Shown: piece after piece, positions 24,540 to 34,735 of the stretch
Numbering within the stretch: position 1 is the stretch's first letter
How the letters are laid out: every line of letters begins with the position of its first letter
DNA from: Cardinalis cardinalis
Taxonomy: Eukaryota > Chordata > Aves > Passeriformes > Cardinalidae
Reading direction: 5' to 3'
DNA length: 64,000 nucleotides
NCBI GenBank assembly: GCA_014549065.1
Contig: JACDOX010000088.1
Location: 559,694 to 623,693, forward strand
Made by a program: the position numbers and the translations under genes
The notes under the pieces: generated by a model
Databases searched by the model: none
Told to the model about the DNA's origin: nothing
Seen by the model: the letters and a program-made list of their open reading frames with translations, nothing else

Positions 24540-27429
24540 TTAAAAGTATTAGCCAGATCTGTCTGTACAACTGATGGAAAATCTTTAAGGGGATCAAAAA
24601 TCACTGAAGATCACCAAAAGCAAGATTAACAAAGATTTCCCAGATCTGGTAGGGCAGGGTTTGTATCTCTGGCATCACTTATGGGGAACTGAGGTGGAAG
24701 AAAATTAAAGAAAAGGACATGATGACTGCAGCTTCATTTTCTGCAGAAAATGGGGGTGGGATAGATTGCGTTGATGACAAGGGGAATTTTTTTTTTGTAG
24801 CAAGACGAAGAAATCCTTTACCTTTTAGCAATTCTTTCCTTTTTTAACCTTTGTGATGTGTTCCCTGGCTGCCCATTACCTAACCCTGGTAAGAATGAAT
24901 CTATCAAGAGAACAGGGGGTCTCTTCCATCCCATAGATAATAACTTGGTGGCTGCAGATAAAGGTGCTCCCTAAGCTGCCTTGTCTTTGGTGGGCAGATT
25001 AAAACAGCAATGCTTTCAAAAGAAGGAAATCTACCCAAAGTCATGTGAAATCTGTGAGAGGCACATCTTTGTACATCTGCAAGTATATCAACTGATGGAG
25101 AGTATAGGCGAATCTCTTAGAAAAAGAGCTTTGTGTATAGTATGTAAGTCCACAGTCCACCATGAGCCAGCTCTTTTGTGAAATGGGGGTTCTCTGCTCA
25201 ACTAAGTGAATAATCCACAATAAATTGCCTACAATGTACAGGTCCACACCAAATGCGTCAGACCAATCATCAGAAAAATAGTTTAAAAATAAGCAAAAAC
25301 CAGAATTATCAATCAGATTGTATTTAGGACTCAACAGGAGTTGTTTGGACTTGTTTCAGAAATTACAATAGAGATTTAAAGAAAAATGGGAGGCAAAGGA
25401 AATTCAGAGAAATACAAGTGCATATATGTAATTTGTCACTCCATTTAGCAGAAACTGCAAAATATTCAAGAATAGGAGAGTATAAGAGAAATTACAGCAT
25501 TCAACCATAGAAAAATATGTACTTTACATAGTCCTAATGTATCTGCCATAAAGAGTAAATATGCATGACAATGCTGGAGGCAAAGTTCTTGTTTTTCTTT
25601 TTAATTTTTGTCAAAATCCCTCTAGTAGTGTTATTTTTGAAAAAGAAAAAAGTTAATGCAACTTAATCCCTTAAAATACTTAATCTTTAATCCCTTAAAG
25701 ATACTTGAGTATCTTTAGGCCAAAATATTGTGCTTGACTTATCTACTATTACCCAGTAACTCTCAAGTGCCAAACGCTTTATTAGCCTGGAGCTGAGGAT
25801 GGTTTTGCCATGGGGCTTCCCAGTCTGCTTGCTGTGCGCTGCTGCTTGAAAGGTTTAAGTGATCACAACTGGGTGGAAATGTTAGTCTCAATTACCTGAC
25901 TGATCAGAAGAATCAGCATACATCACATATAGGAATGGCTTTAGCAAAATCCACACCAAAACTAACTTCTAAATTCAGGATACATTCCTTAGCTCTATCA
26001 TTTTCAAGAAATAGGAAGCTTTTTTTTGCCCTGCTGTAATAATACTTCACAAGATGGTAGTACAGTATTAGATACTGTTCAGATAGCAGGGAAGACAGTC
26101 TCTGTATCTTGATTAATCCTTACAGAAAATCTCTTCAGTTAGTCTTGGAAGAGGGTGTGAGTACTTCACACAAAAAATTCAAGTTCAAGTTGTAACAGAA
26201 GCTAAGCTATTTCAGAGAAACCTAAATCCCTGCGACATTTAAATTTTTTCTACGAGTCTGAATAACTACTTCCATGGAAGAAAAACTCTTGGGAAACTTT
26301 TTCCTGAATGGAGTATGACTCCATTCAATACATGGTGCAAGTAAGAATGCAAGCACGAGCCTGTTGGCTCTGGATTCCATGTTCACTGACATGGTAAAGA
26401 GGCCCTCAGCACAGTAGGATATAAATGCTCAGATAAGTAAATTTCTGCCATACAGATTAAAATAAACACTCCCAATAGAACCTGAAGTTCAGGTCTTTTA
26501 TTGAGCCTAAGAACCTTAAGTGTGCAGTCTTCATCTGGAGTCAAATTCAGAGCCTGACATATATATTTAATCTACGTTCAGATCTAGTTATTTTTGTTGG
26601 CAGAAGAATTGGTGCTAAAATCATAACACATTCCAGTTTTCTAATTCTATTCCACTTTAGTATATGGATTATCTGAAAGGATGTCCATATACAGTTCAAT
26701 GAAAGTTAATGAGTCAAGCTACAATGTCCCTGAAGCTTTACTATTCAGGGCTCAAAACTTTCAAACTAACTTTAGAGAATGCCGGAGGTACTGAGACACT
26801 AGTTTATTTGTTTAGGCAATAATTGTCCTCTGCCTCCAGAGAAGCCCTAAAATTGCTTCTATGTTTAGAATCAAGATTGGTCTGTTAAGGCTGCTTGTCA
26901 CAAAGTTTCACCACTTTTTGGAACTGTTTATTCCCACTACCCTATTTTCCAATTTAGACCATTATAGAGTTTGATTGATGTATCTGCCTGACACAATATA
27001 GCAAGAACACTAGAATCCTTTATCAGATGCCTTAGGCAGTACAATTACTATTTAGGGGTTACAGTGATATTGTTTGTTAAAGGATTATTGCCTGCCTTTC
27101 AGAACAAACATTATTATTTGTAGCTATTGGGGTTTTTACTGTCTCGGTTTGGAGCAAAGAGACTGTGTGAAAATACATCAATATAAGAAATAGGTAGAGA
27201 CTCACTCTCCCATCCGTTGGCAGACACATGACATTCTGCTGGAAATTACTGCTGTTAGTGACATCCTTGTATAGACGTGAAACAGAAAAATAGTTTCTTG
27301 TCTTGTTCCATCGGCAGGAATAAGGAATGATCAGCCTCTTCAGTGATGGAATATTGGGTATTACTGCTTATTAGCCGGTACTATTACAGATAGTGCCTGT
27401 ACAAGAGGTGTCAGAGCAGCTACAGCCGC
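24540..27429. other. Non-coding DNA, no gene seen
   Basis: AT-rich DNA with short unrecognisable frames, such as 24981-25181 plus and 25041-25334 minus, which overlap each other on opposite strands. A short duplication with a palindrome at 25663-25717 is listed separately. Confidence 0.55.
25663..25717. repeat. Imperfect 20-bp direct repeat joined to a 10-bp-arm palindrome
   Basis: TTAATCCCTTAAAATACTT (25663) recurs with one inserted base at 25687. The second copy runs into a palindrome, TAAAGATACT (25696-25705), TG, AGTATCTTTA (25708-25717). This looks like a small local duplication. Confidence 0.8.
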
Positions 27430-27720
27430 AGAAAAATAGACTGGGAAGGGGACTTGAAAAGTCATCTGGTCTATCTCTTGCCCCAGGATATGATCAGCTC
27501 TAGCTGTGCTATTTTTGAAAATGTTTGTTTGGCCTGTACCTAAAGACCCTCCAGAGCTGGGATGCCCTCAATTTCCCTACATAATCTCTTTTTGTGATTA
27601 ACTCTTTGAAACTCACTACCTAGTGGTAGAGAATGAGTTTTTCTATCTGAATTTAAGGTCTGCTTGCCCTTGCCACAGCCAGCACGGATGCAAATTATTA
27701 TTCTTTTTTGCAGCTCTTCA
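27430..27720 (-). mobile_element. Old CR1 LINE fragment (3' part), minus orientation
   Basis: Read on the plus strand, this is the reverse complement of a CR1 3' region. It starts with AGACTGGGAAGGGGAC, followed by the 'gtcatctggtctatc' segment, CCAGGATA, and a CTAAAGACC/CCAGAG segment. It continues through TTTCCCTACATAATCT into the characteristic 'TGCTTGCCCTTG' portion. The order and spacing match the CR1 consensus I know from birds and reptiles, but divergence is high, so it is an old insertion. No ORF2 coding survives and the 5' end is lost, as is usual for CR1. The minus-strand frame at 27540-27767 is not a gene. Confidence 0.7.
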
Positions 27721-28157
27721 TTCAGAAGCTGTGACAGTGTAATTCCTTTGGTGAAACGTGGTTCCACTCCTGCTCCTTTGGGCCTGCAACTTCCTGCAAG
27801 GGGCTACTGCACAGTTGTGGAAATGTAGATTAGGAGTGGCCATGGTGGAATGGAAGACGAGCAGGAGAGGAGATAAAATCTCCTTTATGACAGAACACAT
27901 TCCTTTAGTTCTCTTCATCCTGCTCATTCTATCCCTTTGAAGTTAAAAGTTGCAATTAGTTCAATGACTTATTCGTGTAGATAACTTCATACCTAAAGAC
28001 CTGGCTAAAAGAGCTGCAGGAACATTTAACCCTCATTTAAACTAAAACTACAGCTTTTGCAAATATTAAACTAAACAGCCAAAAAAAAATTTCCCAAATA
28101 TATGCATACATAGCATGAATCTGGTTTAATTAACATTTTTCTTTTCCTAGACATTCT
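27721..28157. other. Non-coding DNA between CR1 fragment and palindrome
   Basis: Ordinary AT-rich sequence. The overlapping short frames on both strands at 27718-27940 are not recognisable. Nothing else is seen. Confidence 0.5.
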
Positions 28158-28231
28158 TTAAATATCTGCAAATTTCCATTAATTTTCATTATTTTAATAA
28201 TGAAAATTAATGGAAATTTGCAGATATTTAA
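28158..28231. repeat. Perfect 36-bp-arm palindrome with 2-base spacer
   Basis: Arms 28158-28193 and 28196-28231 are perfect reverse complements separated by only TT (28194-28195). The next outward pair (T at 28157, C at 28232) does not match, so the boundary is sharp. The sequence is AT-rich (the arm contains CTGCAAATTTCC and ATTAATTTTCATT). Such a structure can extrude a cruciform and is unstable in cloning. Perfect arms imply recent origin, gene conversion or an artefact. No transposase or target-site duplication is visible. Confidence 0.95.
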
Positions 28232-28320
28232 CGTTTGCTTCTGAGAGTACAAACATTTTTACTATCCATTAAACAACGGATAACCAATCATATTCTATCT
28301 GTGCATTTTTCATGTAACAG

Positions 28321-28390
28321 TTATAACTTGACAGAGTTCAGAGCTGCCTTCACAGCATTTAAGAGAAGCCACCTGATTTTACAACTAGGG
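28321..28390 (+). other. Weak candidate exon (70 nt)
   Basis: A pyrimidine-rich tract ending in CATGTAACAG lies immediately upstream and GGG|GTAAGT immediately downstream, so both splice borders look good. One frame is open: one leftover base, then 23 codons beginning YNLTEFRAAFTAFKRS. The EFRAAFTAF portion superficially resembles the first helix of calmodulin-like EF-hand proteins, but no calcium-binding loop follows. No neighbouring exon with a matching phase was found. A chance combination is the more likely explanation. Confidence 0.15.
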
Positions 28391-29989
28391 GTAAGTCTGC
28401 ATTCCAATGCAAATTATTTAAACGCATAATCAAGAAACTGTGGCCCATTCTCAAGCACTATCATTGCCATTATAATAAAAGAAAATCCTCTGTGCTTTGC
28501 TTAGAATAGTCCTAGAAAGGCTTTCTTTAAAAACACAGTAGGTTAGGCTGTGTCAATAAAAATTGTCTTCCAAGGCAGGCAAAATCTATACCAACTCCTC
28601 TACTGCTGTCCAGTGCTGTTGTGTTGGTCTGCTGGTTTTGGTGATTGTGGTGATTTTCCAATTTAAATTAACATAGCTTCCTTCCTACAACTGGGTTTTC
28701 TTCAGTTCCTATGTGTATTTCCTTTATTAACATATCTTGGCTTCAAATTGCTCTTACTCTTCCTTTCCTCACTTCTTTTAGAAACTGTTTTTCAGTCTCT
28801 GATTCCTCTCCCTCTCACTAAATAGCACTTTACCTGACATGCTCTCCTCAGTCTCTTCTTTTCATGATAAAGTTGGCCCTTTGGCCTTAAACTGAACTCC
28901 CATCTTCTGCATTTTCATTCTTTATCCTATCCATCAGAAGTGTTCCAATTGTGTATGGGGGGCATACCGCTCCTGACATTTGTGTGCTACAATTTCATAA
29001 TAGGTTTTTTGCTGAAATGACTGAAAAGATATTAAAAGATCAAATTGTTTAGACTCAGATGTTAAACTTTCAGTCCATATTTCTTGGGATTTTCAATTTG
29101 GTGGGACTTGTACCAACATTTCATATGGAACTTCTTTTGCTTGTATTTCCACACTTTGCACTTTTTGTAACCAAGCAATCCAACAGAGGACTGCTTCATT
29201 TGGTATCTCACCTGGTCTGGCCAGCCCAAAAAAGTATAGAACACTGCGCAGAAAAAGAAATCTCATTTGCCCCTTGTTCGAAACCCTCCAAATTTCCCCT
29301 CTCCCACCACAATAATTAAATACTCAGTGAACATAAAGAACTTTCTCCGTCAGCACAATTTGCAGAAATAAAAGTGCAGTGAGTTCTGTCAGTTAGTGTA
29401 AATCAGCATGGTTTTGCCCAGAGGTATTAGAGCCTCACTAAGGTGGTATCAGTAGCAGCTAAAGAGCTGGGCCCTGAGTTTGCAAGATAGTTTTCTGATT
29501 AAATAGATCCACTGGATATAAAAATCTGCAGTGTCTTTTCTGTTCTTGCCCTAATCTTTTTTCTGCCATGTGACCATTCCACCACAGTCAATGTGGAAAT
29601 CTCCCCACAGGAAACACTGAGACCAAAGGATGTGCTATTGTCAAAAGCTGTCTGTTAACAGAACATCAAGATGTTTTGTTCTACAATTCCAGCTCTAAGT
29701 GGCTTAATCTCTGATGTCTTTCCAAGAACCCTAAGTTTCTATTTCCATTAATGGAAACAATTTATATGTACCTGAGCTCTCACACATGTAGCTAAGCATC
29801 TCTGTCCATAGCTAAAACAAAAGATATGTTTTAAACAAGAGGGCCTTGATTGCTATTTATTAGCTCTGTGACTTGTAGAAACTGTTCCTGTTGCTGAGTG
29901 AGGTTAGTCAGAATTTCCTTTTCTTTCTAGATTCAGCCTCTACAAGGAAAGCTGTTAGAAAAAACAGCAATGTAAATTCATTTATCTTT
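28391..29989. other. Non-coding DNA, no gene seen
   Basis: Pyrimidine-rich tracts occur around 28780-28860. Opposite-strand frames at 29059-29319 and 29062-29244 overlap and are not recognisable. No repeat was identified. Confidence 0.5.
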
Positions 29990-30440
29990 ATGGATTTCTT
30001 TCTGGAACACTGCAGGCACACAGTTTGTGGTCATTGGGGGTGGGGCTGTGGCCGAGCCTCATCCCCAATGGGCTGCAGCTGTGAGCAGCATTGACAGCAA
30101 TGAGCCATGGAGTGCCCAGGGGCACTGACCAACCACCCAAGGGAACAGAGGGCACGCAGGTGCAGTGCATGAGCATGAGGGTATAAAAGGCTGGGCTGAA
30201 GTACAAGAAAGGCAGATGCTTGCAGCCTTCTGGAGTGGAACAATGTTACTATGTATGGGGTGATGCCTGAAGCCTTCCTTCTGGTGTGGTATGGTGTTAC
30301 TCTGTTCGGGCAAATGCTTAGAGCCTTCTGAGCTTGTATGGTAGCACTCTCTGTATCATGGCTGTCTGGACTGCAACATATGCTGAGACAGAACACCGTG
30401 CCTAATATTTCAAGACAAGTTTGTTTTAGGAAATTCCATT
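29990..30440 (+). mobile_element. Probable solo LTR or LTR-like element (ERV-type), plus orientation
   Basis: This GC-rich block stands out from its AT-rich surroundings. It contains a clear TATA box (TATAAAAGG from 30182) preceded by about 160 bases of GC-rich, U3-like sequence. Downstream are three diverged tandem units of about 50 bp starting near 30213, 30261 and 30311. Each has the order ATGCYT, AGCCTTC, then a TGGTA/GTTACT-type segment ending near a GTATGG or GTTCGG word. A TATA box, a GC-rich upstream part and a repeated transcribed part fit a retroviral LTR of songbird type. I could not fix the TG...CA ends or a target-site duplication, and I see no AATAAA signal. Frames open on the minus strand across it (30031-30462) are a by-product of GC content. 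Confidence 0.4.
30182..30188 (+). promoter_or_regulatory. TATA box of the LTR-like element
   Basis: TATAAAA followed by GG sits at the change from the GC-rich upstream part to the repeated downstream part. If the element is an LTR, transcription would start about 25-30 bases downstream, near 30210, where the first ~50-bp unit begins. Its activity today is unknown. Confidence 0.4.
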
Positions 30441-30589
30441 GGATTAAATGTACCCACTTCATAAGTATTCTTGGCTGGCTTATTTTTGGGTTCTATCTAA
30501 CCAAAACAACCTATTTGTTATGGATGTGTAAAAGCACCTGTGAATTGATTCATGCACCAGAGTTAAGATGCAAATTCTGCCTAACTTAC

Positions 30590-30745
30590 AATCATAGAAT
30601 CCAAGCATGTCCTGAGTTACGAAGAACTTGTTAGGATCATCAAAGTCCAGCTCCTGGCCCTGTGGAGGACTGCCCCAAGAAGCACACCATGTGCCTGAGG
30701 GTGTTGTTCAAATGCTTCTCAGTGCTGTGGCCACTTCCCTGGGAA
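30590..30745 (-). mobile_element. CR1 LINE 3' fragment (avian type), minus orientation
   Basis: On the plus strand the segment begins with ATCATAGAATCC, the reverse complement of the CR1 terminal repeat. It continues through TTAGGATCATCAAAGTCCAG, CTCCTGGCCCTGTGGAGGAC and GTGCCTGAGGGTGTTGTTCAA, then GTGCTGTGGCCAC and CCCTGGGA. This order is that of the avian CR1 3' untranslated region. The element is truncated at 30745, so only about 155 bases remain. This is the clearest evidence that the window is from a bird. Confidence 0.85.
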
Positions 30746-33700
30746 TAGAATATTTCTGTGAAAATTACAAAATTACATCAGATCCAATGCACTAGAATCC
30801 CATTTTAGGTAAAACTGTAGTTCATTATTCTAGCGTTTTTTCAATTTATAATGTTGCAATACCTTCTATGTATAGAACACATGAAAATTCTGTGCCATGA
30901 AAATATTTTCTTTTTACCTTGAAGTAAGGCTAATGTATAGCCTTGTGCACTCTACAAGCATTTGTATCTAGTTCAGATTAATTTGTTGTAGGTGCTGAAC
31001 ATAGGTAAATATATTATTTGTCTAAATTTTTGTAGTTATAACACCGCATAAAAATTTTAACTGATGCAAAACCATGTCAAATATCATCTAGACATGTATA
31101 CTTGAGGAATCAAAATAGTTTTCTCTTCTCCTGACAAGAAAGGCCTAGCAGCACCACATTTAAGACAGCTACAGGAGGAGGTATAACATGGGTAGTTTTT
31201 TAGATCAAGACTTTGATGTTTCTTTAGATTTCCAGTAAAAACTGGTGGACTTCTGCCGGTAAATATATGAACTTCTGAAAGGCTTCACATTAGATAAATG
31301 CAGAGTTTAGATTCCTGATGTACCATTTGCATCCTTTATGGATTCAGGTTGTGATCCTTAAGATCATCTTCAGCTGCCCATCCCTTCATAAACACCAGCC
31401 TTCAAAGGACTGTTTTGAAATGAGGATTATTTGAATTTGGGTTCTGCTTCTGTTCAAGTGAGGGGTCATCTTTCGACCTTGCCCCCATTTTAGTGAAACT
31501 GATTTTCTGGTCTTTCTGAAGAGATAATAATCACATCCTGCTGAGAACAGCTCAGTTTTTTAGCTTGAAGTAAAGAACATGATTATACTGTTTCACTTGG
31601 TACAGTCTTCTCTTTCTTTCATTTCAACTGCCGTTTATCAATGTCTCAAAGTACTATGATTCAGTTTATTTGTGTTATTAGGACTCCTTCCATGTAGATT
31701 AGGATAATAAATTTTAGATGATCTGTTTTCAGAATCAGACATATTGCTGCCTAAATCTAACATGGAGGAGAACCCTTGTAAAAAAAGGAGAAACTCCTGT
31801 TTTAAAAGGTCCTTTGTTTTAAGTGCTGGCATAGTTATTAAAAAGGTTGAATTTATGTTCTTTGAATTTCCTTAGATATATTAAAACTATAAATGAAGCT
31901 CAACGTGTTTCTAGGCATTCATCTATTTGTTTGTTGAGACTATTATATACCATTCAAAAAACAAAACATAATTTCTTGCTTTGCTGTTAATATGCTTCTG
32001 CTTTCAGAATTCACAGATTTGAAACTGGTTTCCTTTTACTTTTTTATTATCATTTTAGGTAAGATTCATGTTTATGCATGCTTGAATAATAGTTATTGTA
32101 TTTATTCTATACACTTAGTGCATATGCAGCCACTGTAAGATTTGAGGCTGCTTTTTAGCTATTGTTAAGCCTTCAATTAAATAAAGCTTTGTACCCTTGA
32201 AAAATTATCCTGCAACACATTTCATGGCAAAAACTCTTGACATGGAAAAAGAACGTACAAAGGTGATTGTCTGTTCTCTTTTCTAAAGAGGAAAACAGTA
32301 TCTTCAGCAGAATTTTGAGGAGTGGGCAACAGTTTCTGACCTTTCTCTGGCTCTCTTTTAGGTCCAAGGGAAGTTTGCTACCCCACTATGGTGGATAAAA
32401 TGAAGGTAAGGAGCCCAAAATGGTCCATTAGCTCTCAGCAAGAAAATTGGAGGTTGCGATGTTGGGACCAGGGTATGAGGTATGTGTAGTACATACACAC
32501 ATAGTATAGAAAGTCTTCAACTTTCCCTGTTGGTAGTTTATATCTACTGATTTATTTTTCTTTCCAAGGAGCAAAGGTGTTCCTATGGAACATAGGATCC
32601 AAATGGATTCTTGAACCAGAATGTTTTCTCAGCCTTTGGAAATCAAGAAGCTTAATCCAGTTTTTAAGTAATTTTCATAAAGTAGGTCTCCTATACAAAC
32701 TTTAGATATACATCAGTGACGCATTCGTTATGATTGAAATTGGATAAAAATCAGAGGTAGGGCCTTTATCAAGCTTCACACTCTAGCCAAACCTATCTAC
32801 ATATTGAATTTCCTCTTTAAGGCCCATGGAGACTTTTCCTTATCTGTATTCTCTCCCTGCCATCTTTGTATTCTATTAAAAATTAATGGATTACCTTGAC
32901 AACAGCCGCCTGAACTGGCAAGATTTTCCTTGTAATTTTTTCTTTTTTGATTCAGAATTACAGGTTAGGGTCAAGCCATTCTGAGACCAGAGAAGACTGT
33001 AAAGAACGCCCCCAATGGATTAGTCCTAATTTATTTGACCCAGGTGTTCCTGTAATTGTGACACACTGAAAAATTTCACAGTGCTTTAATGGCCCTTAAA
33101 CTTACATTTCCACCTGCTCTTTCTGGCAGTGTGGTATTGCTCAAGTTCCTTATGTTCCTTTGTTTATTTAGGTGTGTTTCTTTGTTTCTGTATCTAATTT
33201 AGCACATTTTTAAAAAGAGAGAATAGTAAAATTTAAAAGGCTGGTAGTGAGAGTTTCTCACATTACCACCACATGCACTACTAACACACAGGTGTTCACC
33301 AGAGGAGCAGGTAAAGTAGGGTGTGAATGATATTCATAATGAATGTTTCCCCAGATGCAATTAAACATCTGTTATATACACTATGTAGCTCATTTCTTTC
33401 CTGCATCTCTATCAGAATAGGTTAAGGCAGAATCCCACAGGGAGTTTGCCAAAACTTGCATATACCCACCCATGTCTTTTTTGATGGGGTGAAAGACAAC
33501 CTCATTTCACTGAACAACCTTATATCTGAGAACTTCAGCAGTAAGCTCTCTCAACATCTGATGCTAGAACCTGCTTATTCTGTGATCTGTGCTCTGGAAG
33601 ACACCAGTTCTGCCACATTTTGAAGATTGTCCAAGCAGTTCATAATGTGGTTGATGTAAACAATGGCACTTCTACCAGGAAACAGACAAAGAAAGAAGAA

Positions 33701-34439
33701 GAGAATTCAGGTATGAAGAAAATTCAGGAAGACAATAGGGAGAGGTAGCAAGCTGAAGTCTAAAACACCCACATTAGAATGTGTTTCCATAATAACTAAG
33801 AACCAAAGGCCCTGGGAGAATCTGCTGGTCAGATTAAATGTTGCAAAAAATAAGTAACAACTGATTGCAGCTCAAAAATGCTAGAATCTGCTTCTTTGTA
33901 ATGCTCTGTACTTGTAGTTTCCCCAAAATAGTAACAAACCAGCAAGAATCAGGGTTATCTTCTCACAGAGTTTCAAATACGCATTAACTTATCTACTAAA
34001 TTAGTTATACCTTTTAATCTTCTCTCAGGTCTTTGGGGTGTAGTTTTGATGGTCATTCTCGTTGAGGACAATTTCTTCAATTAAGCCCAACTTTGATATT
34101 GTATAATAAACCCCAATCTAATGAATTCTTGATTCTTGCTTCGAAATTACCTTGGCTGCACTTATATGTGCTTGTCTTTTGCTTTTTTTCCCCTCTGTTT
34201 TCAGCAGTAGATACTGCCTATGCCATTCTTTTCAGGTGTAACCAGTACTAAACATTGACTTTTAAATCAACCCATTCAATTTCACATCTTTCCTTTTTCA
34301 GAAAACTTCCTTCCTTCTCCCTTCAACTGCCTCCAATTCAGCTGCTCACAGTCCAAGAGGAGTCGTTGGCGCTTGATGTTGCTAAATGTATGTAAGCCTT
34401 TGCTTCCAGCCTCACCACAGCTGCATTTCAGCACTGTAA
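30746..34439. other. AT-rich non-coding DNA
   Basis: No gene or repeat is recognised. The only exon-like item is a 44-base segment at 32362-32405 with splice-like borders, listed separately. Frames are short. Confidence 0.55.
32362..32405 (+). other. Weak candidate micro-exon (44 nt)
   Basis: A strong pyrimidine tract (TGGCTCTCTTTTAG) precedes the segment and AAG|GTAAGG follows it. Two frames contain stops; the third reads PREVCYPTMVDKMK after two leftover bases and ends in phase 0. This phase does not join to the candidates at 28321 or 52816. Good splice-like pairs at this spacing are expected by chance in 64 kb. Confidence 0.12.
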
Positions 34440-34735
34440 TGATTTATTACTTCACTGAATTTCATCTGCTTTGTCATCTTGGCATTTATGAGTTGGAATT
34501 GACCGATGTCCAATGTAATAAAAGTACCAAGCATGGGTCAAGCATGTCTGACACTTGTACGTTGTTATCAGTGGGCTGAGGAGTTTAGCTCTCCGTCATC
34601 CAAAGTCATGTCTTCCAATTCATCTAAACTTCTTAGTACCCAGTTCAAGAACATGCTGAAAAGTGACCCTGATTGCCTTCTTATTTCATGCTGAACACTG
34701 ACCTGAAGCTTTTGTTTAATTTCTGTCACTGTTTG
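34440..34735 (-). mobile_element. Possible very old CR1-like LINE remnant, minus orientation
   Basis: Plus-strand words in order (CTGAATTTCATCTGC near 34456, GTCATCCAAAGTC near 34595, TTCAAGAACATGCTGAAAAG near 34646, TCATGCTGAACACTGACCT near 34686) resemble, in the same order, the antisense of a CR1 region upstream of the 3' end as known in reptiles and birds. The similarity is patchy, so the call is uncertain. The two overlapping plus-strand frames (34373-34579 and 34506-34694) are not genes. Ambiguous base at 34778. Confidence 0.35.

Noticed and set aside
30031..30462. 143-codon minus-strand ORF
   Set aside because: It runs across the GC-rich LTR-like block with a second open frame beside it; no recognisable protein and no splice support.
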